A stretch of DNA of 34,519 nucleotides from Thermodesulfobacteriota bacterium (GTDB taxonomy: Bacteria > Desulfobacterota > WTBG01 > CAIYCZ01 > CAIRTM01): contig JANQFE010000034.1 in NCBI GenBank assembly GCA_028278025.1, positions 1-34,519 on the forward strand. The letters are read 5' to 3'. Below, in pieces: positions 1 to 6,824 of this stretch (positions are counted from its first letter, which is position 1; each line of letters starts with the position of its first letter). The notes under the pieces are model-generated. The model was not told where the DNA came from. It did not search any database and worked only from the letters and a program-made list of their open reading frames with translations. The position numbers and the translations under genes were made by a program.

Positions 1-155
1 CCTCCTGGAGCAAGTGCTTATGATGGTACGGGGTAAGGGCACCCACGTAGTGCAGCTGTAGCTGCTCCACAATGGCCAGATTTTTTTTGGAATTGTTGCG
101 CCACCATCAAAAACCACCGTGTGCTTGTGGCTGTCCAGCCCTAAAGCTATCAGCC
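1..155 (-). pseudogene. IS1634-like transposase fragment, frameshifted, cut by window edge
   Basis: Read on the minus strand from about 155 down to 1, the sequence encodes GLDSHKHTVVFD and then, after a frame change near 92-102, RNNSKKNLAIVEQLQLHYVG and HHKHLLQE. The pattern TVVFDrGNNSk...hyVGaL is typical of IS1634-family (DDE) transposases. The frame change (an apparent extra 'gc' in the D-G-G-N-N stretch) breaks the gene. Its continuation lies outside the window to the left. The fragment runs directly into the IS200-like frame on the opposite strand, so one element probably inserted in or recombined with the other. Family assignment is by motif memory only. Confidence 0.6.
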
Positions 156-463
156 TGCTTTTAACTGAATTGATAACCAAAGCTGAGCAACGTCTCAATG
201 ACATTAGTACATATCATCCTGAAATAGTGATAGAGAAATATAGTATTGAAAAAGACCATGTGCATTTGGTCATAATCATACCACCGAAGTTTAAAGTTTC
301 TGAGGCAGTTGGAAAAATAAAAGCCAACACAAGTGGAGAGATACGGAAACAATTTGCTTGGTTAAAAGAAGAATATTGGCGCAATGAGTTTTGGTGGCCG
401 GGCTTTTTTTCATCAACGATTGGGATAAATGAAGAAATCATAAAGCGTTATGTCGAGTTTTAA
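119..463 (+). pseudogene. IS200/IS605-type Y1 transposase (TnpA), N-terminus replaced
   Basis: This 114-codon frame carries the hallmarks of a single-strand HUH transposase: the metal-binding HUH motif in DHVHLVI (about residue 52), the following PPKFKVSEAVGKIK helix region, and near the C-terminus the catalytic-tyrosine helix (NEEIIKRYVEF). Family members are normally about 130-150 residues and begin with a strand around H/YLVW.TKYR. Here the first ~12 codons read through the antisense IS1634-like fragment instead, so the N-terminal ~35 residues are missing and the start codon is probably artificial. The catalytic residues survive, but the fold is incomplete and the protein is likely inactive. 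A hairpin 48 bp downstream (511-530) fits the right-end structure of such elements. Confidence 0.75.
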
Positions 464-510
464 GAAAAAGTTGATAAAGGTGCTATCCAGTTAGGTTTTG
501 GTTTTTAGGG

Positions 511-530
511 CCACGGGCGTAAGCCCGTGG
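511..530. repeat. Perfect hairpin, probable right-end palindrome of the IS200-like element
   Basis: CCACGGGC-GTAA-GCCCGTGG is a perfect 8-bp stem with a 4-nt loop, 48 bp after the TnpA stop. IS200/IS605 elements recognise subterminal hairpins and cleave just outside them. Just to the right, the IS1182-like pseudogene becomes recognisable, so the element end is probably near 535. The role is inferred from position and family knowledge. Confidence 0.5.
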
Positions 531-534
531 GTAT

Positions 535-1221
535 CTACTACTTCTCTACGGCTGTCTACTGCGCGGTGGGTCTTGTATCGCAGCTTTGAGCAGCCTTTGC
601 CGTGTCGCGTTACCGATGCATCCGGATCGGTCATTGATATATGTGCCTTAGGGCTATGCCTTTTTTGTCTATCTGCTGCTGTTCCAGCCCTTTCTCAAAC
701 TTGTTCTAACCTTTTCGTAGGTGTTTCTTCAAGCTGCCCTGCTTTATCACAGAGTTCTCTGAGGCATTGGCCTCTATTAAACTGGCATCGGTAAACAGCT
801 TCTTGCCTGCTACCAGTCCCTCTGTTACGCACTGGCCCACTACCTGCTCAAACAACCCCCGAAACACCTCTACGCCCCAACGACCCCGGGCTTTGCTCAA
901 TACACTGTGGTCGGGTACCTCACTGTCTATATCCATTCCTAAAAACCACAGCCAGTCCAGCCTCACCGGCAATGTCTCCATTAACTCCCGCTCAGACCGC
1001 ACATTGTACAACACCAACAGCAGCATCAGTTTCAGTATTACCGGCGGGGGGACACTTACATTGCCATTGGCTCCGTAGCTGTCCTGGACCTGGCTGTATA
1101 TAAAATCAAAATCTATTACCTTATTGATCTTTCACAGTAGGTGCTTATGAGATACCCGCTCCTCCAAACTGATCTCCTCATAAAACAGCTTCGATTGCCT
1201 GCCTTTCTGCCTTCCCATCAT
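535..1221 (-). pseudogene. IS1182-like transposase, disrupted and 3'-truncated
   Basis: On the minus strand the frame opens with MMGRQKGRQSKLFYEE near 1221. It meets an in-frame TGA at 1132-1134 and resumes as KINKVIDFDFIYSQVQDSYG and VILKLMLLLVLYNVRSE, followed by LDWLWFLGMDIDSEVPDHSV, a DUF772-type N-terminal domain of IS1182-family transposases. A second stop falls at about 702. The frame then shifts, and MTDPDASVTRHGKG and KLRYKTHRAVDSRRE (the usual DPDASv..G...KLRYKtHraVD block) appear near 640-545. The DDE C-terminal half is absent because the homology stops at the hairpin at 511-530. At least one nonsense change, one frameshift and a truncation make this a dead element. Confidence 0.75.
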
Positions 1222-1228
1222 GATGATA

Positions 1229-1260
1229 AATCCCTCTTGTGTTTTAATTTGAGAGGGATT
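1229..1260. repeat. Inverted repeat at the 5' end of the IS1182-like element
   Basis: AATCCCTCT (1229-1237) and AGAGGGATT (1252-1260) form a perfect 9-bp stem around 14 nt, immediately upstream of the transposase start on the minus strand. It is probably part of the element's terminal or leader region. It also marks where foreign DNA ends before the flavoprotein gene. Confidence 0.4.
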
Positions 1261-1323
1261 ATATCATGGGTATCTTTCTTATCAAAGGGGTTGGGCAACA
1301 GCCCGTTAACAATTAACACAATA

Positions 1324-2232
1324 ATGGGTTTATCTATGGAACTTTATGATGTTGTTATTGTTGGTGCAGGTCCTGCGGGACTGAGTTGTGCTCAAGTGCT
1401 TGATCAGGCAGGTAACAGGGTCCTCCTTATCGAAAAAAATGAAAAAATCGGCCCTAAAATCTGTGGCGGAGGAGTGCGCCTGTGTGATTTTGAAAATCTG
1501 GGTATGTCTGAAGATTTAATCGCCTGCAGATTCGAGGAGGCGGGTATTCAGTATGTAACCATTGATCGCAGTGTGCTGGGTCAATGGCAGGCAAAAAACC
1601 TGAGCACAAATGTTTGTCTAAGAACAAAAACAATAGTAACGGCTATAAAAAAAGATTACATTATCATAAACAAAACCGAAAAAATCGGCTACAGATATCT
1701 TGTCGGGGCGGATGGATCTCTTTCCAAGGTACGGAAATATCTTCAAAGCAAGGGAACCCTCCCGCAAGAAAGGTATATACTCATAGGAATTCAGTATCTC
1801 ACACATAACTATAAGTACCCGAAGGCTGAGTTTATAGTTGACAAAAATCTTTTTCATATATGGTATGCGTGGATATTTCCGCATATTGATAAGGTTGCGA
1901 TGGGGTGCTGCTGCGGTAAGGGTTTTATGTCTGCAGGGCAACTAAAGAAAAACTTTGCCCAATGGCTTCGGCAGCGGCACATTGATGTGTCGGATGCAAA
2001 GCTTCAAGGGTTTCCCATAAACTGTGATTACCACGGATACCGTTTTGATAATATTTTTCTTGCCGGCGATGCAGCCGGGCTTGCTTCTTATAGAACAGGA
2101 GAAGGTATCCACCAGGCGCTGGTATCAGGTGAAGAAATCGCCCGCACGATTATTGATCCGGACTATATTTCTAACCCCCTGACAAGTCTTATAAAAAAGA
2201 AGCATAGTAGTGAGAAAATATATAAACAATGA
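1324..2232 (+). CDS. Geranylgeranyl-reductase-like FAD-dependent oxidoreductase
   Basis: A flavoprotein of about 302 residues. It has an N-terminal Rossmann FAD-binding motif (VVIVGAGPAGLSCA), the K-x-CGGGV block (PKICGGGVRL) typical of the geranylgeranyl reductase family, the ATG/GD-type motif YLVGADGSLSKVRK in the middle, and the second FAD motif (NIFLAGDAAGLASYRTGEG) near residue 250. Family members reduce isoprenoid double bonds using FADH2. The protein is shorter than the usual 350-400 residues, mostly at the C-terminus. The open frame continues upstream to 1141, but that part overlaps the IS1182-like element, so I start at ATG 1324; ATG 1336 is equally possible. No good Shine-Dalgarno is visible. 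The phytol/dolichol-kinase-like gene downstream suggests a shared isoprenoid substrate, which is an inference. Confidence 0.75.
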   Translation: MGLSMELYDVVIVGAGPAGLSCAQVLDQAGNRVLLIEKNEKIGPKICGGGVRLCDFENLGMSEDLIACRFEEAGIQYVTIDRSVLGQWQAKNLSTNVCLRTKTIVTAIKKDYIIINKTEKIGYRYLVGADGSLSKVRKYLQSKGTLPQERYILIGIQYLTHNYKYPKAEFIVDKNLFHIWYAWIFPHIDKVAMGCCCGKGFMSAGQLKKNFAQWLRQRHIDVSDAKLQGFPINCDYHGYRFDNIFLAGDAAGLASYRTGEGIHQALVSGEEIARTIIDPDYISNPLTSLIKKKHSSEKIYKQ

Positions 2233-2325
2233 ATACAGTACGTTTTGATAAGAACTTGTCGTGAAAATGGAGACGCCGTTTGTCAAGGTAGTTGTCGCCT
2301 GACAGTTTTCATTTAAGTGCCTTGC

Positions 2326-2562
2326 TTAGCGCTGGCTGCAGCACATTCTGACAATCTGTTCCTCCTCCTGCGCACTCATTTTGTTTGGCGGCTTCCAACA
2401 GCGTCTTATATTTATCTTCAGGTGTCCATTGCCCCGGGCCTGTCGATTGCATGGGTTGGTGTCAGGCCTTCGTAATAAGCTATTAAGCATACTGTAATCC
2501 GAACTTGTATGTTTAGAAACCGCAGAATCTTGCAGACTTGCACGGACTTTTTGCTTCCGCAA
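2326..2562 (-). pseudogene. Probable IS3-like transposase scar between the two isoprenoid genes
   Basis: On the minus strand, one frame reads GPGQWTPEDKYKTLLEAAKQ, resembling the start of an IS3-type OrfA helix-turn-helix. An overlapping frame reads KPPNKMSAQEEEQIVRMCCS, resembling the linker before an integrase core. Neither continues into a complete domain. I see no intact gene in 2233-2621, so this gap is best explained as degenerate mobile DNA. The assignment rests on short motif resemblance and is weak. Confidence 0.35.
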
Positions 2563-2578
2563 CCCTGCGGAAGCAAAA
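2549..2578. terminator. Perfect 13-bp hairpin with T/A-rich ends (bidirectional terminator-like)
   Basis: TTTTGCTTCCGCA - ACCC - TGCGGAAGCAAAA is a perfect 13-bp stem with a 4-nt loop, and its arms end in T4/A4. It may terminate transcription from either side, or it may be a residual repeat of the same style as the hairpin at 5980-6009. It lies inside the long upstream reading frame of the kinase-like gene, which is why a start downstream of it is preferred. Confidence 0.45.
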
Positions 2579-2621
2579 CTCTCAGGGCCCTTTGGGCCTG
2601 AAAATTTATAAAGGTATACGG

Positions 2622-3383
2622 GTGAACTGGATTATCACTAGGACTCTGTCATTTTTTGTTGATAGCGTCCCTTCCTGGAACGCTACCCTGGCCGGCGGGC
2701 CTGTCTGCCTGCTATGGTCTGTTGCCTGCCTGTATTGTGCCGGATATTGTAAAAAATATAGAGGTTTTAAAACAGGATACAGCCGTAAACTTTTCCACTT
2801 TCTCATATTTATGAGCGCTGCGGTAATACAATGGATATGGGGCATAAAAATTGTGTGCCTGTTTGGCAGTATGTGTACCCTGGTAATATTCTATGCTATC
2901 TTTCGAGGAAATGGAAATCTGCTCTATGAGGCAATGGCTCGCGAGAAGGATGAACCTCATCGTACCCACTACATAATTGTTCCATTTTTCGCAACGCTCA
3001 TCGGCGGGTTAGCAAGTAATATTCTCTTCGGGCAAATTGCTGTTATCGGTTATCTTGTCACAGGATTAGGTGATGCTGTAGGTGAACCGGTTGGAACCAG
3101 GTTCGGCAAACACACCTACAAAGTTCCTTCGCTTACTTCGGTTAAAGCGATCAGAAGCTGGGAAGGTTCTGCAGCAGTTTTTGTAATGTCTTTGCTGGCC
3201 ATCGTTGGGGGGATATTTCTCATACCGGAGCTTGAGTTTAGCCGGTGGTCACTGCTGATGATTCCGGTATTAGGATTAATCTGTACTTTAACCGAAGCCG
3301 TCTCACCCCACGGCTGGGATAATACAACGATGCAGGTGATCCCCTCGTTTTTAGCTGAATTCTTTTTGGGAACAAATACATAA
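2622..3383 (+). CDS. Phytol/dolichol kinase-like membrane protein (CTP-dependent kinase family)
   Basis: A polytopic membrane protein of about 253 residues from GTG 2622. That start is preceded by AAAGG at an 8-nt spacing, whereas the frame back to 2538 runs through a perfect hairpin. Family signatures are TGYSRKLFHF near the N-terminus, GLGDAVGEPVGTRFGKHTYK (the D-x-x-GE-x-x-G nucleotide region), RSWEGSAAVF, and the C-terminal EAVSPHGWDNTT block. These match the VTE5/SEC59-type phytol, farnesol and dolichol kinases, which phosphorylate an isoprenoid alcohol with CTP at the membrane. Next to a geranylgeranyl-reductase-like gene, it could act on a partly saturated polyprenol or phytyl-type alcohol. 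The substrate cannot be read from sequence. Confidence 0.78.
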   Translation: MNWIITRTLSFFVDSVPSWNATLAGGPVCLLWSVACLYCAGYCKKYRGFKTGYSRKLFHFLIFMSAAVIQWIWGIKIVCLFGSMCTLVIFYAIFRGNGNLLYEAMAREKDEPHRTHYIIVPFFATLIGGLASNILFGQIAVIGYLVTGLGDAVGEPVGTRFGKHTYKVPSLTSVKAIRSWEGSAAVFVMSLLAIVGGIFLIPELEFSRWSLLMIPVLGLICTLTEAVSPHGWDNTTMQVIPSFLAEFFLGTNT

Positions 3384-3403
3384 AAAGGGCAAAGGAGATA
3401 AAA

Positions 3404-3553
3404 ATGGCTGATATTGTGGGAATTTGCGGCAGTGCCCGCAAAAAGGGCAGTACGGCTGCACTGTTAAAGGAAGTACTCGCATCAACCGGCATGGAATCCG
3501 AACTGATATTTCTCTCAGACCTCAACATCGGTTTTTGCACGGGCTGTCTTTAA
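3404..3553 (+). pseudogene. N-terminal stub of an NADPH-dependent FMN reductase/iron-sulfur flavoprotein
   Basis: This 49-codon frame has a strong ribosome binding site (AAAGGAGATAAAA before ATG). It encodes ADIVGICGSARKKGSTAALL and ends in LNIGFCTGCL before a TAA. GiCGSaRKgStt is the FMN-phosphate loop of the flavodoxin-like FMN reductase family (about 180 residues), and the CTGC region is where such proteins normally continue. The frame stops exactly where the convergent acsA gene ends, overlapping it by 4 bp, so the 3' three quarters appear deleted. It lies 20 bp after the kinase-like gene and was probably in its operon. Confidence 0.65.
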
Positions 3554-5295
3554 TCATCTTCCAGCGTTGAGGTGTCCCCCAGCGGCAGGCCCAGCTCTTT
3601 GGCCTTTAATACCCGGCGCATGATCTTACCGCTCCTGGTCTTGGGAAGCGAATCGATAAACTCTATCTCTCGCGGAGCCGCAGCACTGGAAAGGCGCTTC
3701 ATAACGAATTTCTGGATATCATGCTGCAGCTCGTTTGTAGGCTCATGGCCTTCTTTTAATGACACAAAGGCTTTAACCACTTCCATGGCGATCTTGTCCG
3801 GCTTGCCGATAACACCCGCTTCGGCCACGGCCGGATGCTCGATCAGTACCGACTCAACTTCAAAGGGACCTACCAGGTGGCCGGCTGTGTTGATAACATC
3901 ATCGGCACGGCTTACAAACCAGAAGTAGCCTTCCTCATCTTTTTTGGCTCTATCGCCCGTGATGTACCATCCGTTTTTAAAACGCGACTGGTACAAATCT
4001 TCCTTTTCCCAGTAGGTGCGAAACATGGACGGCCAACCCGGCCTAACCGCCAGATTGCCTTCCCGACCGGGAGGCAGCTCGTTAAAAGCATCATCCAGAA
4101 TCCCCGGGGTAATACCCGGGAAGGGGCGCCCCATGGAACCGGGCTTGATGTCCTGGATCGGGTAATTGGCAATCATGATGGCACCGGTCTCGGTCTGCCA
4201 CCAGTTGTCATGAAACGGCATGCCGAACACCTGCTGCCCCCAGACAACCGCTTCGGGGTTAAGGGGTTCACCAACACTGCACATGTAGCGCAGTGAGTCA
4301 AGGTTAAACTGCCCCGGCAGGTCATCTCCGGCTTTCATGAGCATGCGAATGGCAGTAGGGGCTGTGTACCAGACCGTAACTTTCCACTGTTCGATAAACT
4401 TGTACCAGCGCCGGGCACTGAACCCGCCTTCATACACTACCTGGGTAATACCATTGGACCAGGGCCCGAACATCCCGTAGGACGTGCCGGTGACCCAGCC
4501 CGGGTCAGCCGTACACCAGTAGGTGTCTTCGGGATGCAGATCAAGCACGTATTTTGCCGTAGCATAATGTCCCACCACGGCTCCGTGCACGTGTACCGCC
4601 CCCTTGGGTTTACCGGTAGTACCGGAGGTGTAGTGCATGATGGCATAGTCTTCCTTGCCGGTTTTGACTATCTCAAATGATTCCGAGGCCCGGCCCATGG
4701 CCTCTTCATAGGCGAGAGCCCCGGAAAAATCGGGAGCTTGTTTACGGTTCACCATAATAATTTTTTCCAGGTTGGGAAGTCCAGGCAAAATGTCTGTTAT
4801 TTTCTTTATAAGGGCCGGGCTGGTGACCAGTACCCTGGCCCGGCTGTCAGCCAGGCGGTCATTGACAGCTTCTGGACCGAATGCCGAAAACAGGGGTCCG
4901 ATGACCCCGCCGGCTTTGAGGGTTCCCAAAATACCGATGAAAATCTCAGGGACCCGCTCCAGGAAAAAGAAAACCCGGTCGCCTTTCTGTATACCGGTTT
5001 CATTAACGAGAACATTGGCAAATTTATTGCTCAGACGTGCCAGGTCCGCAAAACTGTATTCCTCGACCTCGCCTTTGGTGCTCTCCCAAACAAGAGCCTT
5101 CTTATCCCGCCGCTCTGTCTGCAGATGGGCATCAACCGCTATATGGGCAATGTTGATATGCTCACTGTCAAACCAGTCAAGCTCCCGGGAGACCGCATCC
5201 CAGCTGAAGGCCTCCCGTATAGTTTGATAATCTTCAAGATTGGGTTTGGTGGCGTGCTGCTCTAAGGGCTGTTTGGTTATCTTCTGATATTCCAT
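3550..5295 (-). CDS. acsA: Acetate--CoA ligase (AMP-forming acetyl-CoA synthetase)
   Basis: 581 residues, the normal length of the shorter (Bacillus AcsA-type) acetyl-CoA synthetases, which convert acetate, ATP and CoA to acetyl-CoA, AMP and PPi in the cytoplasm. The order of core motifs is complete: ATP loop YTSGTTGKPKG (222-232), WWQTETG (365-371), whose tryptophan in known enzymes restricts the acyl pocket to small acids, the YITGDRA hinge region (444-450), and PKTRSGKIMRR (551-561) with the catalytic, acetylation-prone lysine at 557. It lies 35 bp downstream of an acyl carrier protein gene on the same strand, so the two are probably co-transcribed. Propionate or another short acid remains possible. 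Confidence 0.9.
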   Translation of the reverse strand: MEYQKITKQPLEQHATKPNLEDYQTIREAFSWDAVSRELDWFDSEHINIAHIAVDAHLQTERRDKKALVWESTKGEVEEYSFADLARLSNKFANVLVNETGIQKGDRVFFFLERVPEIFIGILGTLKAGGVIGPLFSAFGPEAVNDRLADSRARVLVTSPALIKKITDILPGLPNLEKIIMVNRKQAPDFSGALAYEEAMGRASESFEIVKTGKEDYAIMHYTSGTTGKPKGAVHVHGAVVGHYATAKYVLDLHPEDTYWCTADPGWVTGTSYGMFGPWSNGITQVVYEGGFSARRWYKFIEQWKVTVWYTAPTAIRMLMKAGDDLPGQFNLDSLRYMCSVGEPLNPEAVVWGQQVFGMPFHDNWWQTETGAIMIANYPIQDIKPGSMGRPFPGITPGILDDAFNELPPGREGNLAVRPGWPSMFRTYWEKEDLYQSRFKNGWYITGDRAKKDEEGYFWFVSRADDVINTAGHLVGPFEVESVLIEHPAVAEAGVIGKPDKIAMEVVKAFVSLKEGHEPTNELQHDIQKFVMKRLSSAAAPREIEFIDSLPKTRSGKIMRRVLKAKELGLPLGDTSTLEDD

Positions 5296-5330
5296 AGCTA
5301 CCTCCCTTATGTTATGGCGGGTTACGATTT

Positions 5331-5570
5331 TTACTTAGACGAAATTTTCGATTCCACCAGCTGAACCAGCTCACCCACGTTTTCCAGATCAACCAGATCA
5401 TCAGTCGGCAGTTCAATACCAAACTGCTTACTGATTGCTTCAGAAAGGTTCAGCAGTGCCAGAGAATCTGCACCCAGATCATCCTGGAGATGGGCTTCTT
5501 CTTCCACCTCGTTTTCATCCACGGAAAAATGTTTGGCAATCATCTGTTTGATATCATCAAAAAGAGCCAT
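5331..5570 (-). CDS. acpP: Acyl carrier protein
   Basis: 79 residues from ATG 5570, the start that sits just behind AAAGGGGG; the longer frame to 5591 adds seven residues and lacks a better site. The phosphopantetheine attachment motif GADSLALL has its serine at about residue 36, and the flanking acidic helices (DENEVEEEAHLQDDLGADS, ELPTDDL) are typical of type II acyl carrier proteins. It carries acyl chains as thioesters in fatty acid or related synthesis. There is no fabD/G/F gene next to it; its partner is acsA, 35 bp downstream. A specialised ACP role is therefore as likely as the housekeeping one. Confidence 0.88.
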   Translation of the reverse strand: MALFDDIKQMIAKHFSVDENEVEEEAHLQDDLGADSLALLNLSEAISKQFGIELPTDDLVDLENVGELVQLVESKISSK

Positions 5571-5694
5571 AGCACCCCCTTTCATCTGCAAGCTGCAATA
5601 ACGTGCCTTATTACATTACCAGGCTGGCCGGTAAAAATATGTACTATTACTATTAAATGAAGACCCTTATTTTGTGCGTTCGGAGAGAGGAAAG

Positions 5695-5721
5695 TTAAAT
5701 CTATAAATTTTATAGATTTAA
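5695..5721. promoter_or_regulatory. Perfect 11-bp palindrome, candidate operator upstream of acpP-acsA
   Basis: TTAAATCTATA-AATTT-TATAGATTTAA is a perfect inverted repeat with 11-bp arms, centred about 138 bp before the acpP start. Its size and symmetry suit a dimeric repressor of the TetR or similar type. It has no GC-rich stem, so it is not terminator-like. Function is inferred. Confidence 0.45.
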
Positions 5722-5856
5722 TATAGTTTATACATAGTGAGCGTTTTGGTCAAGACATTTTTTAGTTTCTGGAAGGATACAACCACCGGGCAGATCAGGA
5801 TTCACTTTTTAATGTCTTTTATACTAACTGCAGACCGACGCAGACTAACACAGATA

Positions 5857-5885
5857 TTTCAGGCGGACGTCTTGTCCGTCTGAAA
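5857..5885. repeat. Imperfect 12-bp hairpin in the acpP upstream gap
   Basis: TTTCAGGCGGAC - GTCTT - GTCCGTCTGAAA forms a 12-bp stem with one G-T wobble. It follows a segment (CGCAGACTAACACAGAT) that looks like dispersed intergenic repeat DNA. The 5571-6155 gap holds this hairpin, a small ATCAC-TTC-GTGAT stem near 5893, the hairpin at 5980-6009 and the palindrome at 5695-5721, but no gene that I can recognise. Confidence 0.4.
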
Positions 5886-5979
5886 ACTGCAATCACTTCG
5901 TGATAGATAAAACTACATTGATACATGTGCTTATAACATAGGATATCCGGTTCTTCTAGGCCTGCAAGGCCTTTGGTGG

Positions 5980-6009
5980 TTTTTCTCCCGCACTGTCGCG
6001 GGAGAAAAA
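5980..6009. terminator. Perfect 12-bp hairpin flanked by T/A runs
   Basis: TTTTTCTCCCGC - ACTGTC - GCGGGAGAAAAA: GC-rich core, T5 on one side and A5 on the other, so it could terminate transcription in either direction. It lies about 145 bp downstream of the selenoprotein stop on the minus strand and may serve that gene. The CTCCCG/CGGGAG core resembles the inner hairpin of the repeats at 27139-28019. Confidence 0.45.
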
Positions 6010-6155
6010 AAGTCCGCGCCCGTCAGCGTAATTCTGCAGTTAGTCTTATTGTTGATTATTTCTTTTCTAATCAGCAACCGTGGATTGACATAAACGGCAA
6101 TTATTTCGTAATAAAAAAAATGATTTTAATCACAAGAAGTGCTTAAGAGGCTATT

Positions 6156-6695
6156 CTATTGCTGCTCTGCTACCTCAAGCAGGAGGGCTTCAAGCGCTGC
6201 AAATTCTTCAGGATCTTGCAGATCATGCTCGGTCAGGTTGAAAACTTCTGCTTCAGCACCTTCGCGGTCGAGGATGACGACATCACGGTAGGCAGCCTCC
6301 CAGGTTCCCCACCAGTCGGCCTCTTCAGTATCCAGCAGCCAGGGCAGGTCACTGCCTTCGGTCATAGCCTCGTTATTGCCTAAACCGGCCTCATTGACGC
6401 CGAGAATGAAAATATCATTGTTCGGATGTTCGGCATCGATTTTTTTCTGAAGCTCATCCAAACGCACAAACTGTGCGTGACAATAGACTCAGGTCGAGGC
6501 ACCAAAGTACCAGGCCGAGACAAATCCCAAAAAATCTTCAGGAAGGATATACTGACCAAAACTGGAAGATGTGGTATTAACATCCTGCAGAGCGCCCTTG
6601 CGGGGAGTGTCTTGGGGACCGCCGCCGTTTGGGTTGCAGCCTGTCAAAAAGGACAGCCAAATCACAGCTGTTAGTACCAACATTTTTCTTATCAT
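6156..6695 (-). CDS. Thioredoxin-like lipoprotein with predicted selenocysteine (UxxC)
   Basis: Read through the in-frame TGA at 6489-6491, this is one 179-residue protein; ordinary ORF calling splits it into 68- and 103-residue halves. Residues 1-20 form a lipoprotein signal peptide ending in lipobox LTGC (Cys20). A thioredoxin-like domain follows: FVSAWYFGAST-U69-VYC72 gives a UxxC redox pair after strand and 'GAST', then the helix AQFVRLDELQKK, DIFILGVNEAG, LPWLLDTEEADWWGTWE and YRDVVILDREG. Homology-type sequence continues without a break on both sides of the TGA, and a hairpin with SECIS geometry starts 10 nt after it. The predicted role is a membrane-anchored periplasmic thiol/selenol oxidoreductase or peroxidase-like protein. 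No strong Shine-Dalgarno precedes ATG 6695; ATG 6683 is an alternative. Confidence 0.8.
6462..6478 (-). promoter_or_regulatory. Bacterial SECIS-like hairpin downstream of in-frame TGA
   Basis: On the coding (minus) strand, TGA is followed by 10 nt and then ACGCACA-GTT-TGTGCGT, a perfect 7-bp stem with a G-first triloop. The distance from TGA to the apical loop is 17 nt. The known bacterial SECIS pattern is a short apical loop with a G in its first two positions, 16-37 nt after the UGA, so the geometry fits. It lies inside the coding sequence, as bacterial SECIS elements do. Confidence 0.72.
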
Positions 6696-6824
6696 GTGTA
6701 TTTAGTAACGCAGAATGCGTGACTTGTCAAAAAGATAGCAAAATTCCGTGAAAATGTTATAATGTTTGCTGATAAAAATACAAAATTCGTCTTAACCTGT
6801 ATGCAGAGAGGATTATAAAGATTT

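Noticed and set aside
498..1078. Plus-strand frames across the IS1182-like element (98 and 103 codons)
   Set aside because: They are antisense to a recognisable transposase pseudogene and have no family features of their own.
1132..1134. In-frame TGA in the IS1182-like transposase as a second selenocysteine codon
   Set aside because: The position corresponds to an arginine-type residue (CGA to TGA) in a non-redox protein that also carries a frameshift and truncation, so it is a nonsense mutation.
3835..5265. Long plus-strand frames antisense to acsA
   Set aside because: They have no domain features and mirror a well-supported gene; they arise from its codon bias.
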